This document shows positions 12,478 to 22,332 of a stretch of DNA of 64,000 nucleotides, one piece after another. Below the pieces are notes generated by a model that did not search any database, had not been told where the DNA came from, and saw only the letters and a list, made by a program, of their open reading frames with translations. Positions within the stretch are counted from its first letter, which is position 1. The number at the start of each line of letters is the position of its first letter. The position numbers and the translations under genes were made by a program. This stretch comes from Calliopum simillimum. Its lineage: Eukaryota > Arthropoda > Insecta > Diptera > Lauxaniidae. Where the stretch lies: assembly GCA_951812925.1 (NCBI GenBank), contig OX638368.1:120365309-120429308 (forward strand), given 5' to 3'.

Positions 12478-12920
12478 TATGTGTATTTTAAATATTAAAT
12501 TATCTTTATATAAATATTTAAAACAATAACAATAAAAAAGAAAATCACATACTAAGTTTTGTGGATAATAGATCTATGTAGTAGGTACGCAATAGGGTGG
12601 TCATCTCGGCATAGCGGGGTAGTACTAATTCAGCCTTTTCAAAAAGATTTATATGATACACAATAGCTCAATTGTGGTAAATAAACACAAGTTATTTTGA
12701 AAATAAAATAAAAAAATTATTCTTGACACAATGATATTTTATAAAAAGATTTAGAACGTTTCGGTTAGTTTTCTTATTAATTTTATTTGTAACTTATTTA
12801 TTGAAATCATCATTCTAATAAATGTGACCACCTCTGCACAAAGAAACTGTTAAAAATCCCATAAGTAAAAAAAATCATTTGCAAAAAAGCGAATAAAAAT
12901 CCCAAAAAATACACAACAAA
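12478..12920. other. Intergenic between globin genes 1 and 2
   Basis: 443 bp of AT-rich sequence containing the gene 1 polyadenylation signal and presumably the gene 2 promoter. No other gene seen. Confidence 0.45.
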
Positions 12921-15216
12921 ATGTCTGTCATATATCCGGAACCTCTGCCTGTTGTTATAAAAGAAAATATCCCCTTTATATTTCCGGAACCTCTGCCTTC
13001 AGTTATTAAAGAACATATTACCGATCCGACCGGTTTCACTGCTGTAGAAAAAACAACATTGCGAAATGCTTGGCGAATCATTAAACGATACCAAAGGAAG
13101 CATGCAAGGAATATATTCCTTAAGTAAGCTATAAAAAATCGAATCAACTCTTAAGCAAATGGCATTACTAGTTAGTTCTTTGTATTTCTAGCTTTTATAC
13201 TGAAAATGAGTACATGATAGATCTTTTTCGTGATGGGAAGCGTAATCTTATAAACACGCATTCATTACATTCGCATGCTCAAACGATACTACGTATATAT
13301 GATCGTTTAATTGAAGAGGGTTTTGAAAATTATGCAATGTTTCATACTATATTGACGGAAGTTGCTGCAAGCCATAAAAGGATTTTGGAGAATGAAACTC
13401 AAGAAGCTGTAGAGGTATATAAGGGAGTTCGTTCATTGTTTTAAAGAAAGGACTCCTCAAAATGACGTGCTTAGGGGCCAGTAATCAGATCTTTGGACTT
13501 TTGGCAAAACAACCTAACTTTTCAGGAGAGCCTAAAAAATGATTAATTACTTTTCAATAATGTGGCTTAGTTTCGTTGATGCAGCGTTGAATCTCCCCAT
13601 TCCATACATTTTTACAAATCTTAAAGTGTCAAATTATTCTTTTCTTTTGGTTCATAACACTTCACCGCACGAATGGCGCTAAGTTCAAATCTTGCGTGAA
13701 ATGGGAAACCCTTATATCTCTGGAACAAGAAATTATAGAGACATGGCGATTATACCAATAGAAGCGTATTTAAATTTCATATTTAGGACTAAAATCCTGG
13801 AGAATTGCCTTATCTCGACTTAGGTTGTTTTGTCAAAAGTCCACAGAGATAAAATAAGAAAAATTTCAAAAGTTTCCAATATAGCGTGCCGCTCGCGATA
13901 TTACTTTTTGCATACATCATATTAAAATTTTAGAAAAATTCTAACGCTATACTGGAAGCTTTTGAAATTTTTCTTATTTTACCTCTGTGGACTTTTGACA
14001 AAACAAGCTAAGTCGAGATAAGACAATTGATTATTTGCCACTTAGCCCGTAACTTTGAGGGGTCCTTTCTTAAAAAAAAATAACTTTATAAATAACGGAC
14101 ACCCTAAGGTACATATACAATAATTTTTTTAAAAAAACTTGAACTTACCCAAGGGAAAAAAGAAGTGCTTCAAAAACCCTTCTGAAGTGGATCTTTTTCA
14201 ACAACAAGCGCTTCCGCTCCGTAAGAACTATTCTTTCTTTTTATCATTGCTTGTCAGAGGATGTTAGCGAGAAAAACCTTACCGCAGCCTTACCAAAAAA
14301 GGCTTTTTGAAGCGCTTATTTGTAATGCTGCGGTAAGCGTTTTTTTTTTTCAATAAAATTTAAAAAAAGAACAACACTGCCCGCACCAGGATTTGAATCC
14401 ACGACCGTCCGTGTGATAGATAGAAACAGATTATTTTTACTTACATTTACCAACTCTTTAGACCGCTACACCAATGCCCGATGATATGAAGAGGTATTAA
14501 ATTTGTATATTAAGCAAATGTTGTCCAAATAGAATTTGACATACAAATGCTCCTACAGCCTTACATAGAATCATTGAATTCAACTAAGCAAAAGTAAATA
14601 AATAAGAGAAAGGAAAATAGAAAAGTGAAATAAAAAACAGGTTGAATGAAAAATATTTTAATTAAAAAAAAGCAAAAAAAAATAAAAAAAGGAAAAAAAA
14701 TGAAACGGGCTGGGTTCGAACTCACGTTGTTCTTACTGCAGCCTTACATGGAATCATTGCGTTATCAATTTTAATTCAATTAAACAAAAGTATATTAATA
14801 AGAGGAAGGAAAATAGAAAAGTGAAATAGAAGATGTTGAATAACAAATATTTTAATAAATAAAAAAAATAAAGCAAAAAAAAAATAAAAAAATAAAAAAA
14901 ATCACCCGGGCTAGGTTCGAACCCTTGTTGTTCTTACTGCAGCCTTATAAAAAATCATTGTGAAAATGCTTTTAAATTTCTATGGGGACAAGCACTTTTG
15001 AAGTGCTTGAATAAGAAGCGCTAGAAATTTTTCCTCTTGGGTAATTGCAGAAATATACATATGCACAAATCTTTGTTTAATACATATATGTATTTTCAGA
15101 AACAAGTCCGTGCGTGCCAAGAATATTTTGAAAGTATCCTGGAAAAAATAAATTCACCAACAAATTCTGCTGCACTTCAAAAACTAACTGATATTATAAT
15201 ATTTTACCATACTTAG
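12921..15216 (+). CDS. Globin gene 2 (glob2/glob3-like), 180 aa
   Basis: Exons 12921-13123, 13192-13414, 15100-15216 (203+223+117 = 543 bp) with the same intron phases (2, then 0) as its neighbours. CD1 Phe in LFRDG, E7 His in HSHAQTI and F8 His in VAASHKRIL are kept, so haem binding looks possible. The N-terminus is 16-17 residues longer than in genes 1 and 3 because the PEPLP motif is repeated: MSVIYPEPLPVVIKEN, then FIFPEPLPSVIKEH. The second intron has grown to 1685 bp and is nearly filled by two terminal-inverted-repeat elements; the upstream neighbour's is 62 bp. The TAG stop at 15214-15216 is formed by the TTA target duplication plus the first base of a MITE. Without the insertion one more codon (Tyr) would be read before TAA. 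Splicing across the long intron should be confirmed with RNA. Confidence 0.86.
13441..14073. mobile_element. TIR element 1 in globin-2 intron 2
   Basis: Ends TTAAAGAAAGGACTCCTCAA (left) and TTTGAGGGGTCCTTTCTTAA (right) are inverted. A second, inner inverted pair (cgacttaggttgttttgtc... at about 13817 and its inverse near 14002-14027, each with aaaagtccacagag) makes a long stem around 13810-14027. 633 bp, with no reading frame. Structure indicates a non-autonomous DNA element. Confidence 0.7.
14144..15054. mobile_element. Composite TIR element with tRNA-like modules in globin-2 intron 2
   Basis: Ends TTACCCAAGGGAAAAA and TTTTTCCTCTTGGGTAA are inverted, each followed by gaagtgcttc-type sequence. 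Inside, on the minus strand at about 14482-14379, is a tRNA-derived module. It has an A-box-like GGTGTAGCGGTC, then GGTCGTGGATTCAAATCC as the B-box/T-arm. Next to it is a roughly 190-bp unit repeated in tandem (about 14555-14750 and 14745-14945), each ending in a ggttcgaac block. It looks like a TIR element that captured, or evolved with, SINE-like sequence. Confidence 0.65.
14379..14482 (-). ncRNA. tRNA-derived (SINE-like) module
   Basis: The minus-strand sequence reads ggcattggtgtagcggtct as a D-arm/A-box and ggattcaaatcctggtgc as a T-arm/B-box. Spacing is stretched relative to a real tRNA, so this is a derived polymerase III-type module and not a tRNA gene. A degraded copy lies at 9632-9720 on the plus strand. 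Confidence 0.5.
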
Positions 15217-15349
15217 GGCCGATTTCACAATCTTCAGCTTAGCTTAAAATGGAGCTTTAACTGGCACTTTGATATATATTTTCATACAAAATATTTATTT
15301 ATCTGGAAGTTAAATTTTAACTGGAGATTGGGGATTGTGAAAATGGCTC
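15216..15349. mobile_element. Harbinger-like MITE abutting globin-2 stop codon
   Basis: 134 bp with ends GGGCCGATTTCACAATC and GATTGTGAAAATGGCTC, flanked by a TTA duplication (15213-15215 and 15350-15352). A 3-bp TTA/TAA target duplication with GG-starting ends is typical of the PIF/Harbinger superfamily. It sits exactly at the end of globin gene 2 and supplies the G of its TAG stop. Confidence 0.75.
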
Positions 15350-15490
15350 TTATTAATAAGTGTAGTTAGTTATTGAAAAATTTAAAAGAAAAGTAAAGAA
15401 AATTATAACTAAATACTGGTTATGTTTATTTATTTCGTTAACATATAGAAAATGGATCTATAAGCTTATCATTGCAAGTTGAGCTCTTGA

Positions 15491-15715
15491 CTATTTTGGA
15501 TAAAAAAATACAAGGAAAGAACTATAAACCTCAATTTGTTGAATTTTACAATTTTTGATGATTAAAGATAAATTGACTATAAGATCGGAACAAAGGCAGC
15601 AATCTCCATTTTTTTCATATATGCATTTGATTATGCCATCCAACTTCTGATCAGTCAAATTAGCAATATCAAATACGTCTTTGTCCAATACATATCTATT
15701 GTCCCAAACTGACAA
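15491..15715 (-). pseudogene. Unrecognised short coding-like segment
   Basis: The minus-strand frame encodes a protein-like stretch (VWDNRYVLDKDVFDIANL, then KLDGIIKCIYEKNGDCC). A plausible splice acceptor (ttgattgtcag) sits just upstream at about 15709, and a possible donor GTAAAA at about 15551. It has good amino-acid complexity and differs from nearby repeats. I do not recognise the family. It could be one exon of an unannotated gene, a retrocopy fragment, or chance. Confidence 0.25.
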
Positions 15716-15750
15716 TCAAAACAAATGCAGAAGTGTCCATTATAGATAGT

Positions 15751-16041
15751 CAGGCCTATGACTGAATTTATCGTATATACAAATTTAGTAAGAACTACAA
15801 AAGGGCTGTTATTGAATTAGAATTGCTACCGAACGTGAACTCTAAATTACTTAATTTAATGGGATCACTTACTTCAGTCGAAACTTAATATTTTTTTAAA
15901 TTTTCAACGACTACATAGATTTGGCTATCTGAGAATTCTCGTAATTTTGAGAAATACTTCTACGAATATCGAATTCACGTTCGTAACGATTTGTAGTCCT
16001 TAATAAATTCGTTTCTAAGATGGATTCCGTGATAGGCCTGA
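15751..16041. mobile_element. MITE, CAGGCCTAT family, copy 1
   Basis: Ends caggcctatgactgaattt and ggattccgtgataggcctg are inverted, and the arms extend for about 60 bp or more. It is the same family as 31243-31551, where the arms are cleaner. No reading frame. Confidence 0.65.
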
Positions 16042-16879
16042 GTAACTTTTGTTTTGATTACTATCAATTTCATATATTGAAGTGTTCAAAAAATCTTAGC
16101 TCCTGAAGCGTTATAGGTAATTTCTTTTTCTTTCCACAAAATATACATATTTTGGAAGGAACAAACCTTTTTTTTTTTGGAGAGTTTTTTGTCATTTTAA
16201 AAATTTACCATGAGCTTATAGCCGGATTAAATACTTTTCACAAAATGGTCTGAACATGAAAATCAACCCCTCAAAAATCCACAAAAAAAAAAAAAAATCG
16301 CAAAATTGTTTTGATTAAAAAAAAAATATTGCATTGTTTTAGGGGTTGAGTTTCCAATAGTTAGCACTGAAGTTTAAGGTTCGCTGTAGCTTGTTCAATT
16401 TCAACAATTTTAGGAAACTACGCACAGACGAGTTTTATGATTTTTTAGGGACTTCAATTTAATGAGGTTTCCTTAGTATCATAGGTTAGTAGAAACTGAG
16501 TTACTGTGTATAACTAGTCGGAAAAAATTTCATATACTATATGCATTCTATAAATGAAATAAGACATTTACAGCGGTTTACTATACTTGCCGAACGGACG
16601 TAAAATGGAGGATCTTTAAAAAAAAAAAAAAAATCAAATAGGTTCTTATTTAAATCATTTTATATAAGCTTTCAAAATGGTTGGCTTTAATAGAACTTTT
16701 TTTTAAGTTATACTATCTTCTGTAAATGCAATTGATGTATTTATAATGGAAACAATAAATTATCCATTCATACACCATTTTACGGAAGAACCTTATATTT
16801 TTAGTAAAATAGGACATATTTTAGGTATGGAATGTTCTGTGTGGAAAGTCTTAAATTCATATTTTATTAATGTGTTAGC
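16042..16879. other. Intergenic, no supported gene
   Basis: AT-rich with A runs (16285-16300, 16620-16633). The right part may include degraded upstream LINE sequence. Confidence 0.35.
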
Positions 16880-18175
16880 TTGAATATCTTGTAAAAAACT
16901 GCCCAAAGTGGTTTTTGATTTTTTAGCAATAATTTTCAACAATTGTATTAACAATGGTTATTTTCCTAATTTCTGGAAAATTGCTAAAGTAATTCCAATT
17001 CAGAAGAAACCAAATTGTTATGAAGTTAATAACTTCAGACCGATTTCCTTACAATCAAATATTGGAAAACCTTTTGAACGAGTAATTTTGGATAAAATGG
17101 ATGAATGTGTTGACGTTCAATATATTCCAGATTTTCAATTTGGGTTTAAAAAGCAGCATTCTACTGTGCATGGCTCTTTCAAAGTTTGAAAATGACTTAA
17201 TCCTTAACCTTCGGCAGCGGAAATGCACGGTTGCAGTGTCTTTGGATATAGAAAAAGCTTTTGACAAGGCTTATCATAATGGTATTATCTATAAGCTTAT
17301 GATGATTGGCATTGATCCGACGTTCATAAAAATTTTACATAGCTTTTTAAATGATAGACAGGTTTTTTGTAAATATAAATCATGTTTCTTCAGAATATGG
17401 CTTTATAAGAAGTGGAGTCCCACTGGGTGCAATAATGGCTCAACATGCATTCTTACGCAGATGATTCGCTGGCTTATGCTCACGGTAACACTCCAGAAGA
17501 GGCTTTGAGTTTGGAAGAAGTACACTTAGAAAAAATTAACAGGTTTTATAAAGATTGGGGAATCAAAATTAATACAGCCAAATCGCAAGCCATTTGCATC
17601 AGAAACCCTTCAGGAAAATGTCACTGGAAAACGGTTCCTCAAAGTAAAAGGTTAAAATTATCAATTTACAAGGTAAGCATCCGTTCAGTGATGATGTATG
17701 GGTTTCCGATTTGGTTCACTATCTCACCAACAGTTGCACAAAGTCTTGAAAAATTTGAACGTAAAATTTTAAGATTCTGCTTAGATCGCATCTTTGAATC
17801 TTTTACGAAAAGATACTTCAATTTCTATATCTACAGTCATTCCCAACAAACAAAAACGTTTGGAAAATAACTTATTATACGCTTATTGAAGCAAACATTT
17901 CGTTTGGAAATTAACTTGCAAAGTGTTTGGAAATTCTTGAATTCTAATTATTTAATAATCGAAACTGGACCCTTCAAAGCAAGCTTGAGCAAATCATTTG
18001 GAGCAAGCTTTTTATAAATGTTTTTATACAATATTTTCCAGATTTTTTTATTCAATATTTTTAAATTGTTTTTTTAGCTTTTCAATTAACATTTTGTTAG
18101 TGTTTATTACGTTCATAAAACAATGTTTTCCAAACATTTTTATATTTAATTAAAAATAAAAAAAAAATTTATGTT

Positions 18176-18245
18176 TGCTGAGAATCGAACCTATGACCTC
18201 CAAGTTATGAGTCGACAATCTTATCAACTGACCTAACGTGCCAGT
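18176..18245 (-). ncRNA. tRNA-Met-like module, copy 1
   Basis: The minus strand reads a D-arm-like ttaggtcagttgataagat, an anticodon loop CTCATAA (CAT, as in elongator tRNA-Met), aggtc, and a T-arm aggttcgattctc. The acceptor stem does not close properly, so this is a tRNA-derived repeat component and not a functional tRNA. Confidence 0.5.
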
Positions 18246-18832
18246 TATGATTCAAATGCCTTGTGTTTTACTTAGCTCGATAAGTCATTGAAAAACTAAA
18301 ATAAAAAATTTTTCAAATGTTTGGAAAACGGTTATTGAAACGTTTGAAAATAAATAATTTTCCAATTGTTGATTTTAACTTTGCACATCAATTTTAAAAA
18401 TAAAAAAAAATAATATTTTCCAAACGTTTGAAAATTGGTTATGAAAACATTTGAAAATTAACTTTTCCCAAGCTTAAAAATTGAAAAGGTTATAAAATTC
18501 CCAACAAACAAAAACGTTTGGAAAATAACTTATTATTCGCTTATTGAAGCAAACATTTCGTTTGGAAATTAACTTGCTAAATGTTTGGAAATTCTTGAAT
18601 TCTAATTATTTAATAATCGAAACTGGACCCTTCATAGCAAGCTTGTGAAAATCATTTGGAGCTAGCTTTTTATAAATGTTTTTATAGAATATATTCCAGA
18701 TTTTTTTATTCAATATTTTTAAATTGTTTTTTTAACTTTTCAATTAACATTTTGTTAGTTTTTATTATGTTCATAAAACAATATTTTCCAAACATTTTTA
18801 TATTTAATTAAAAATAAAAAAAAGTTTATTTT

Positions 18833-18903
18833 TGCTGAGAATCGAACCTATGACCTCCAAATTATGAGTCGACAATCTTATCAACTGACCTAACGTGCCA
18901 GTT
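18833..18903 (-). ncRNA. tRNA-Met-like module, copy 2
   Basis: Duplicate of the module at 18176-18245 within the second 658-bp repeat. It has the same CTCATAA loop and ggttcgattctc B-box, with a substitution after the loop. Confidence 0.5.
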
Positions 18904-20051
18904 ATGATTCAAATGCCTTGTGATTTACTTAGCTCGATAAGTCATTGAAAAAATAAAATAAAAAATTTTTCGAATGTTTGGAAAACGGTTATTGAAACGT
19001 TTGAAAATAAATAATTTTCCAATTGTTGATTTTAACTTTGCAAATAAATTTTAAAAATAATAAAAAAATAATATTTTCCAAACGTTTGAAAATTGGTTAT
19101 GAAAACATTTGAAAATTAACTTTTCCCAAGCTTAAAAATTGAAAAGGTTAAAAAATTGTTGGTTGGGTTGTTGGTTGGGTTCTCGCATTGTTCCTTTGTG
19201 TAAATATTTGCTTGTGCATTTAAAAAAATGTGTTAACAAACTTCCCTATATAGAAAACGATTTGATAAATTCGATATATTACTCTCAAAATGAATTTAAT
19301 TGGTTTTGCTTTGCTTACATATCGCCTGTGGGCATTATAAAAGAAAGTCTTGATTTAGAATTTGGTATCAATCCCACATAACTTTTACCAGAATTTTTCA
19401 CGAAAAAAAGCCCTGGCACACACACAGAGGCTAATATAAACTTAATGTAACGCCATTTTTAAGTGTATATATGTAAATAGTGCAAATAGTATTTATAGTT
19501 TAATTTGTAGTTTGTAGTTATTTAGATTTAAGGTTATTTGATAAAACATCAAAGATACTTCAAAAAGCCATGAGCAAGCTTTTGATTTTTCCATCAGTAA
19601 TAATATTGTTTTTAGCATTTTGCAAGACTCCACGGTAATAGAATATATTATATCAATTCTATGTATCCTTCCACCGTTACTATTTTTATTATGTACTATT
19701 GTTATTGATTTAAAGGCTCAATAAATTTACCTACTTATTTGAATATCTTGAAAACCAGCCACAAAAATGTCTATGATTAATTTACATGACTTGTGCTTCT
19801 ACTCAGGGCCTGTCAATGCCAAAAATGTTACAAGTAAAAAAAAAAAAAAATTTTTTTAAATATATACTAAGCAGGTATTGTACTGTCATAACTTTTTTTA
19901 AGTTATAATTTTTTACACGCATTTTTTTATCTGTTTTAAGGCAAAACCTAAAAAAATAGTAAAAAATCACTGTGGATCTTCAAAATTCTTTGAATACACA
20001 ACCAATAAAGAAGCTAAAAATTCGAATCTACATTATCAATTTCCAAGCGAA

Positions 20052-20869
20052 ATGTCCGTTATATTTCCGAAGCCTCTGCCAACGATTATCGCAAAGAGTG
20101 AACCTGATGAATCTGGATTTACGGCATTAGAAAAAATAACGCTACAAAATGCTTGGCGTGTCATTAAACGACATCAACGAAAACATGCACGAAATGTATT
20201 TCTTGAGTTAAATTGATGCAAAATAAGTATACGACCGGAACAGAAAATTTTAATTGAATTTTTTCTATTTTTTTAGTTTCTTCACCAAAAATGAGTATAT
20301 AATAGAGCATTTTCGGGAAACAAAGAGGGGTAAGCTCCATATGAATTCATTGCATTCTCATCCAGAAAAGGTATTTGAAACCTATGATCGTTTGATTGAG
20401 GAATGTCTCGATAATCCAGCGATGTTTCATACTGTATTAACAGAAGTTTACTTTATGCATTCAAGAGTATGGGCAAAATGTGATTGTATGGAACTCATTA
20501 AGGTAAGCATGAATGCAGTTGTATATAAAATGCCAAAGCTGTGTTTTATTCGACATTTTTCTATGATAATAAATATAAGCGATAAATGTATGGAAAAGCT
20601 AAAAATTTGCTTAGTTACAACTTTGCAATTTTTCATGTGAAATCTAGCTTAGGATAATTAATAATGCTTCAAAAATATCAGAAATGACTCAAATTTTATT
20701 GATATTGACATAGTGAAAATGTTAAAATTCTTATCTCATATTTTCTATTTAGATTAAAACTGAAGCAATTGAAGAATACATAAATAATGTGCTAAAAATG
20801 AATGCCACACCCACTTTTTATGTTGCCATAAAAAAACTGAATGAAATAATTCAATCGTACTTCAGATAG
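20052..20869 (+). CDS. Globin gene 3 (glob2/glob3-like), 165 aa
   Basis: Exons 20052-20206, 20277-20502, 20753-20869 (155+226+117 = 498 bp). Exon 1 and exon 3 lengths equal those of gene 1, and intron phases (2, 0) match all three genes. It starts MSVIFPKPLPTIIAKSEPDE, followed by SGFTALEKITLQNAWRVIKR. CD1 Phe is in HFRET, E7 His in HSHPEKV and F8 His in VYFMHSRVW. The E-F region has drifted most (YFMHSRVWAKCDCMELIK), and the tail ends EIIQSYFR. The first donor is GTTAAA, weaker than the GTAAGC used by genes 1 and 2. No stop or frameshift is seen, so it is probably functional, but the weak donor and drift make it the least certain of the three. Confidence 0.85.
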
Positions 20870-21496
20870 GATTGACGCTGGTATCTGTATCATATCCAAT
20901 ATTTGGTCAATAGTATAAATGCGAATTACGATATCAGCTTATTTGCCCGCAGCTTTTGTGTCAACTTTCTAAGCTGCTGAAATTTGCATCACAACAAGAG
21001 ATTTTGACTAAGGTGCTGTCATTATTTCAGGTTCAGCAGCAAATAATAGCATTTTAGCAGTTTGCACAAAATGATTAAACCTCCACAATGAACGTGTTAA
21101 AATTTGCAAGAAAAAATCTCTGATATTGTCAATATTGAGTTATCAATCCAGAATTTTAATTAATGTCAACACGTGGATGATGAACACATTTAGACATTTG
21201 ATGAATTGAAATGAAAGTTTGCATCCCATCATTTTAAATGTTCCATCGTACATTTTGTAGTGGTAAGCGCGGCATGCAGCGGGAAAACTCGCATTATTTA
21301 GGAAAAACCTAAAAAGAACTCATCTCTAAACTTATTTTTCAACTGGTCAACTATTGATTTAAATAGCATTAAATTAAGTCAGTATGTTAAGAACGAATAT
21401 TTTTATAAATATACTTAGTTGAAAAAATCAACGTTTTTTATCTTAAATATCTAACCGAAAATGTGTCGTTATTTTTCGGCACCAAACTTTACGTAT
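20870..21496. other. Intergenic, no supported gene
   Basis: AT-rich sequence downstream of globin gene 3. No canonical AATAAA close to the stop, no exon-like frame. Confidence 0.4.
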
Positions 21497-22040
21497 CACA
21501 TCATATTCATAATCACAATCACGATCACATTCACAATCGCAATCGCAATCGCAATCACTATCACTATCATCGTTATCACTATCACTATCACTATCACCAT
21601 CACTATCACTATCACTATCACTATCACTATCACTATCACTATCACTATCACTATCACTATCACTATCACTATCACTATCATTATCATTATCATTATCACT
21701 ATCACTATCACTATCACTATCACTATCACTATCACTATCACTATCACTATCACTATCACTATCACTATCACTATCACTATCACTATCACTATCGCTATCA
21801 TTATCACTATCACTATCACTATCACTATCACTATCACTATCACTATCACTATCACTATCAGTATCACTATCACTATCACTATCACTATCACTATCACTAT
21901 CACTATCACTGTCACTATCACGATCACAATCACAATCACACTCACATTCACATTCACAATCACAATCACACTCACACTCACACTCACAATCACACTCACA
22001 ATCACCATCACAATCACACTCACAATTACAATAACAACAC
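21497..22040. repeat. Hexamer microsatellite (ATCACT)n
   Basis: A nearly pure CACTAT/ATCACT hexamer tract from about 21560 to 21915, flanked by ATCACA and CTCACA variant units on both sides. All six frames stay open through it (for example an Asp-Ser repeat on the minus strand), but this is a by-product of the repeat and not evidence of a gene. Confidence 0.95.
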
Positions 22041-22332
22041 AGGCCCACAAAAATGTTTTTAGGGTCGCTAAATCCGAATATGGTGCCAGAATAGCAAAGT
22101 TGGTTCGAGTTTTTTCAGTAATCTGAAATAATACTAAAAGAAACCTCAAATTTTCAGCATAACTCTCAAACTCGAATACTTACATTCTAATCCTTTCAGT
22201 ACTATCCTTAGCAATATGGAAATAGTCATGGTAATTTATAAACATAATTCATAATAAATAAACCCAAAAATGGTACACACATATTTATTTGGATACTAAG
22301 TTTATCTCAATTGAAACGCGAACATACATACG

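Larger units (their letters stand above)
17841..19157. repeat. Tandem duplication of a 658-bp repeat carrying tRNA-like modules
   Basis: Copy 1 (17841-18498) and copy 2 (18499 to about 19157) are nearly identical, both starting tcccaacaaacaaaaacg. Each contains acgtttgga/tccaaacgt motifs in both orientations near its ends and a minus-strand tRNA-like module in the middle. The pair interrupts the LINE at 16880-19740. There is no coding frame. Confidence 0.85.
16880..19740 (+). mobile_element. Degenerate Jockey-like LINE, split by a tandem repeat
   Basis: Reverse-transcriptase motifs run in order but in shifting frames. FRPISLQSNIGKPFERVI lies at about 17035-17088, then VAVSLDIEKAFD at about 17233-17268 (catalytic Asp) and SGVPLGAIM near 17410. 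YADD (second catalytic pair) is at about 17455-17467, and a C-terminal FERKILRFCLD near 17755. Sequence between SGVPLG and YADD is largely deleted, and at least two frameshifts are visible (about 17180 and 17390). The frame is then interrupted by two 658-bp repeats (17841-19157). A possible downstream tail continues at 19158-19381, ending in EFGINPT, followed by AT-rich 3' sequence with AATAAA near 19720. It is dead. Confidence 0.75.

Noticed and set aside
18176..18903. Two functional tRNA-Met genes
   Set aside because: The acceptor stems do not pair and both lie within a duplicated repeat, so they are tRNA-derived modules.
21443..22149. Long open frames encoding Asp-Ser, His-Tyr, Ile-Thr and Val-Ile repeats
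   Set aside because: They are open in several frames at once because of the hexamer microsatellite; no start context, splice signals or non-repetitive domain.
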